A stretch of DNA of 52,653 nucleotides from contig NZ_JABVCF010000011.1 in assembly GCF_014595955.1 (NCBI RefSeq), positions 197,642 through 250,294 on the forward strand, written 5' to 3'. The notes under the pieces are model-generated. The model saw only the letters and a program-made list of their open reading frames with translations, was not told the origin of the DNA and searched no databases. The DNA is from Pseudaminobacter soli (ex Zhang et al. 2022) (lineage in GTDB: Bacteria > Pseudomonadota > Alphaproteobacteria > Rhizobiales > Rhizobiaceae). The position numbers and the translations under genes are program-made. This document shows positions 50,624-52,653 of the stretch, in pieces; the first letter of the stretch is position 1; each line of letters begins with the position of its first letter.

Positions 50624-52653
50624 ATGTTGACGAAGCGGAAAAACGGCCAAGCGAGCCGCACGAAACTTCAAGGTCTGACGGGGAGCGCCGCGCCGGCTCT
50701 CATGGATCGTCGAACCTTCCTGCAGCGCTCCGGCCTCGTCGTCGGCGGGTTGACCGCCGTCGGCTCGCTCCAGCTCGGCACGGTCAAGAAGGCCGCGGCC
50801 TTCAGCCCGCCGCAGCCGGGAGTGCCGATCGAGCTGAAGAAGAGCATCTGCACGCATTGCGCGGTCGGCTGTACGGTCACCGCGGCGGTCCAGAACGGCG
50901 TGTGGACCGGACAGGAGCCCTCATGGGACAGCCCCATCAACCGCGGCTCTCATTGCGCCAAGGGCGCGAGCGTGCGCGAACTGGTGCACACCGACCGCGG
51001 CCTGAAGTACCCCATGAAGCTGGTTGACGGGCAGTGGAAGCGCGTCTCCTGGGACGAGGCGATCAACGGGATCGGCGACAAGCTACTGGAGATCCGGGAA
51101 ACGTCCGGCCCCGATGCCACCTACTGGATGGGATCGGCGAAATTCTCCAACGAGGGAGCCTATCTCTTCCGCAAATTTGCTGCGCTGTGGGGAACCAACA
51201 ACCAGGACCACCAGGCGCGGATCTGCCATTCGACAACTGTCTCTGGCGTGGCCAACACCTGGGGCTACGGCGCGATGACCAATTCGTTCAACGACATCCG
51301 CAATTCCAAGACGATTGTCATCCTGGGCGGCAATCCGGCCGAAGCGCATCCGATCGCCATGCAGCATCTGCTGGAAGGGAAGGAACTCAACAACGGCAAC
51401 TTCATCGTCATGGACCCGCGGTTCACCCGCACGGCCGCCCACGCCACCGAGTTCGCGCGCATCCGCTCCGGCACCGACATTGCGGTGGCTTGGGGCCTGC
51501 TCTGGCACATCTTCGAGAATGGCTGGGAAGACAAGGAGTTCATCGCGCAGCGCGTCTACGGGATGGACGAGGTCCGCAAGGTGGTGGCCAAGTACCCCCC
51601 CGAGGAGGTGGAGCGCATCACCGGCGTGCCCGGCGAGCAGATGAAACGCATCGCTCAAATGTTCGCCACCCAGAAGCCGTCGACCATGATCTGGTGCATG
51701 GGACAGACCCAGCATACGGTCGGAACGGCGAATGTGCGCGCGGACTGCATCCTGTGCCTCGCCACCGGCAATATCGGCAAGCCGGGCACCGGCGCCAACA
51801 TCTTCCGCGGCCATGACAACGTTCAGGGCGCGACCGACATCGGCCTCGATGTGACGACGCTGCCCTTCTACTACGGGCTGACGGAGGGCGCGTGGAAGCA
51901 CTGGGCGCGAGTCTGGGGGATACCCTATGAGGACCTTCTCGCTCGGTTCGACTCCAAGGACATCATGGAGGCCCCTGGCATTCCGCTGACCCGGTGGTTC
52001 GACTCGGTCTTGCTGCCGAAGGAAGACGTCCAGCAGCGCGATACCATGAAGGCGATGTTCGTGCAGGGCCACGCCAGCAACAGCATCACCCGCATACCAG
52101 AGTCCATGAAAGGCCTGGCGGCGCTCGAACTGCTTGTCGTCGCCGATCCCCATCCGACCACTTGGGCCTCGCTCGCGGTCAAGGCGGGACGCAAGGACAA
52201 GACCTGGCTGTTGCCGGTCTGCACGCAGTTCGAAACGTCGGGTTCCCGCGTCGCCTCCAACCGCTCGCTCCAGTGGGGCGAACAGATCGTCAAGCCGAGC
52301 TTCGAGCAGAAGGACGACTATCAGGTCATCTATCTCCTGTCGAAGAAGCTCGGCCTCGCCGACCAAATGTTCAAGAGGATCGCGGTCGAAGGCGACCGCC
52401 CGGTGCCCGAGGACGTGCTGCGCGAGATGAACCGCGGAAGCTGGTCGACCGGCTATTGCGGACAGTCGCCCGAGCGGCTCAAGGCGCACATGAAAAACCA
52501 GGCGAAGTTCGACCTTGTGACGTTGCGCGCGCCGAAGGACGATCCGGAGGTCGGCGGCGACTATTACGGCCTGCCCTGGCCGTGCTGGGGAAAGCCGGAG
52601 ATCCGCCATCCCGGAACCGCCAATCTCTACAGCACCGGCTTGCATGTGATGGA
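50624..52653 (+). CDS. fdhA: Formate dehydrogenase alpha subunit, Tat-exported, cysteine type (partial)
   Basis: 676 residues to the window edge. A Tat signal is present: MDRRTFLQRSGLVVGGLTAV from about residue 26. The [4Fe-4S] motif is CTHCAVGC (about 76-83) with a fourth Cys in GSHCAKG. The molybdenum/tungsten ligand is Cys in ARICHSTTVSG, where FdnG-type enzymes have selenocysteine (RVU-H). GNPAEAHPIAMQ and PRFTRTA bind the pterin cofactor. It oxidises formate to CO2 on the periplasmic side, passing electrons to an iron-sulfur beta subunit expected beyond the edge. The intact enzyme sits behind a truncated chaperone gene. Confidence 0.9.
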   Translation, partial: MLTKRKNGQASRTKLQGLTGSAAPALMDRRTFLQRSGLVVGGLTAVGSLQLGTVKKAAAFSPPQPGVPIELKKSICTHCAVGCTVTAAVQNGVWTGQEPSWDSPINRGSHCAKGASVRELVHTDRGLKYPMKLVDGQWKRVSWDEAINGIGDKLLEIRETSGPDATYWMGSAKFSNEGAYLFRKFAALWGTNNQDHQARICHSTTVSGVANTWGYGAMTNSFNDIRNSKTIVILGGNPAEAHPIAMQHLLEGKELNNGNFIVMDPRFTRTAAHATEFARIRSGTDIAVAWGLLWHIFENGWEDKEFIAQRVYGMDEVRKVVAKYPPEEVERITGVPGEQMKRIAQMFATQKPSTMIWCMGQTQHTVGTANVRADCILCLATGNIGKPGTGANIFRGHDNVQGATDIGLDVTTLPFYYGLTEGAWKHWARVWGIPYEDLLARFDSKDIMEAPGIPLTRWFDSVLLPKEDVQQRDTMKAMFVQGHASNSITRIPESMKGLAALELLVVADPHPTTWASLAVKAGRKDKTWLLPVCTQFETSGSRVASNRSLQWGEQIVKPSFEQKDDYQVIYLLSKKLGLADQMFKRIAVEGDRPVPEDVLREMNRGSWSTGYCGQSPERLKAHMKNQAKFDLVTLRAPKDDPEVGGDYYGLPWPCWGKPEIRHPGTANLYSTGLHVM

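Noticed and set aside
51083-52645. A 520-codon minus-strand frame
   Set aside because: It is the antisense of the formate dehydrogenase alpha subunit, whose cofactor motifs are unmistakable on the plus strand.
1-52653. CRISPR arrays, tRNA or rRNA genes
   Set aside because: No regularly spaced identical repeats and no recognisable tRNA arms or rRNA segments were seen.

Overview
The window is about 61% G+C and reads as chromosome or megaplasmid DNA of a rhizobial alphaproteobacterium (Mesorhizobium, Ensifer or Shinella type). The reasons are the lpiA-acvB pair typical of Rhizobiales, several complete ABC uptake systems, a DnaE2 remnant, purine/hydantoin catabolism genes, and many GTG starts. 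No rRNA, tRNA or CRISPR array was seen. All calls come from reading the sequence; no database search was run.

Layout. 1-3279: end of a CUT1 carbohydrate ABC operon (ATPase tail, binding protein, two permeases). 3922-7856: lpiA-acvB, which makes and hydrolyses lysyl-phosphatidylglycerol. 7921-12185 (minus): a likely defence operon with a small upstream ORF, a large SF2 helicase carrying a PD-(D/E)XK-like C-terminus, and a truncated TPR protein. 12297-15400: a graveyard of fragments (LacI, thermonuclease-like, tyrosine recombinase, dnaE2) around two small secreted-protein genes that look intact. 15969-20073: a cytosolic histidine kinase, a BNR/Asp-box propeller and an SLC13-type transporter. 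20127-21557: an orphan cytochrome bd subunit I.

22036-31768 is a catabolic island. A BMP-type nucleoside/purine ABC importer and a hydantoinase/dihydropyrimidinase lie on minus; an IclR regulator, an isochorismatase-fold amidase, a RidA protein and an M20 amidohydrolase lie on plus. Two near-identical palindromes sit in front of the importer and in the divergent hydantoinase/amidase promoter, which suggests one regulator controls both. 32506-43345 is a second island: a cupin and a LysR regulator on minus, then a plus-strand run of an M20 amidohydrolase, PuuE-type allantoinase, sugar-nucleotide-type epimerase, ribose-type ABC importer, SDR and D-2-hydroxyacid dehydrogenase. Together the islands suggest import and ring opening of cyclic ureides (hydantoins, dihydropyrimidines, allantoin-like compounds), with nitrogen release and redox handling of the carbon skeleton. 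The exact substrates cannot be read from sequence.

43409-50300 is an inserted accessory module: a TniQ-like multi-HTH protein, an HTH-pair ORF broken by an amber codon, a giant membrane KAP-family P-loop NTPase, and a frameshifted small gene. Related ~21-32 bp repeats lie on both sides of the NTPase. The window ends in a formate dehydrogenase operon whose TorD-like chaperone is truncated, followed by a Tat-exported, cysteine-type alpha subunit that runs off the edge. The best candidates for undescribed biology are the helicase-nuclease/TPR operon and the KAP NTPase module. Both look like anti-phage or anti-plasmid loci, and both have broken neighbours.
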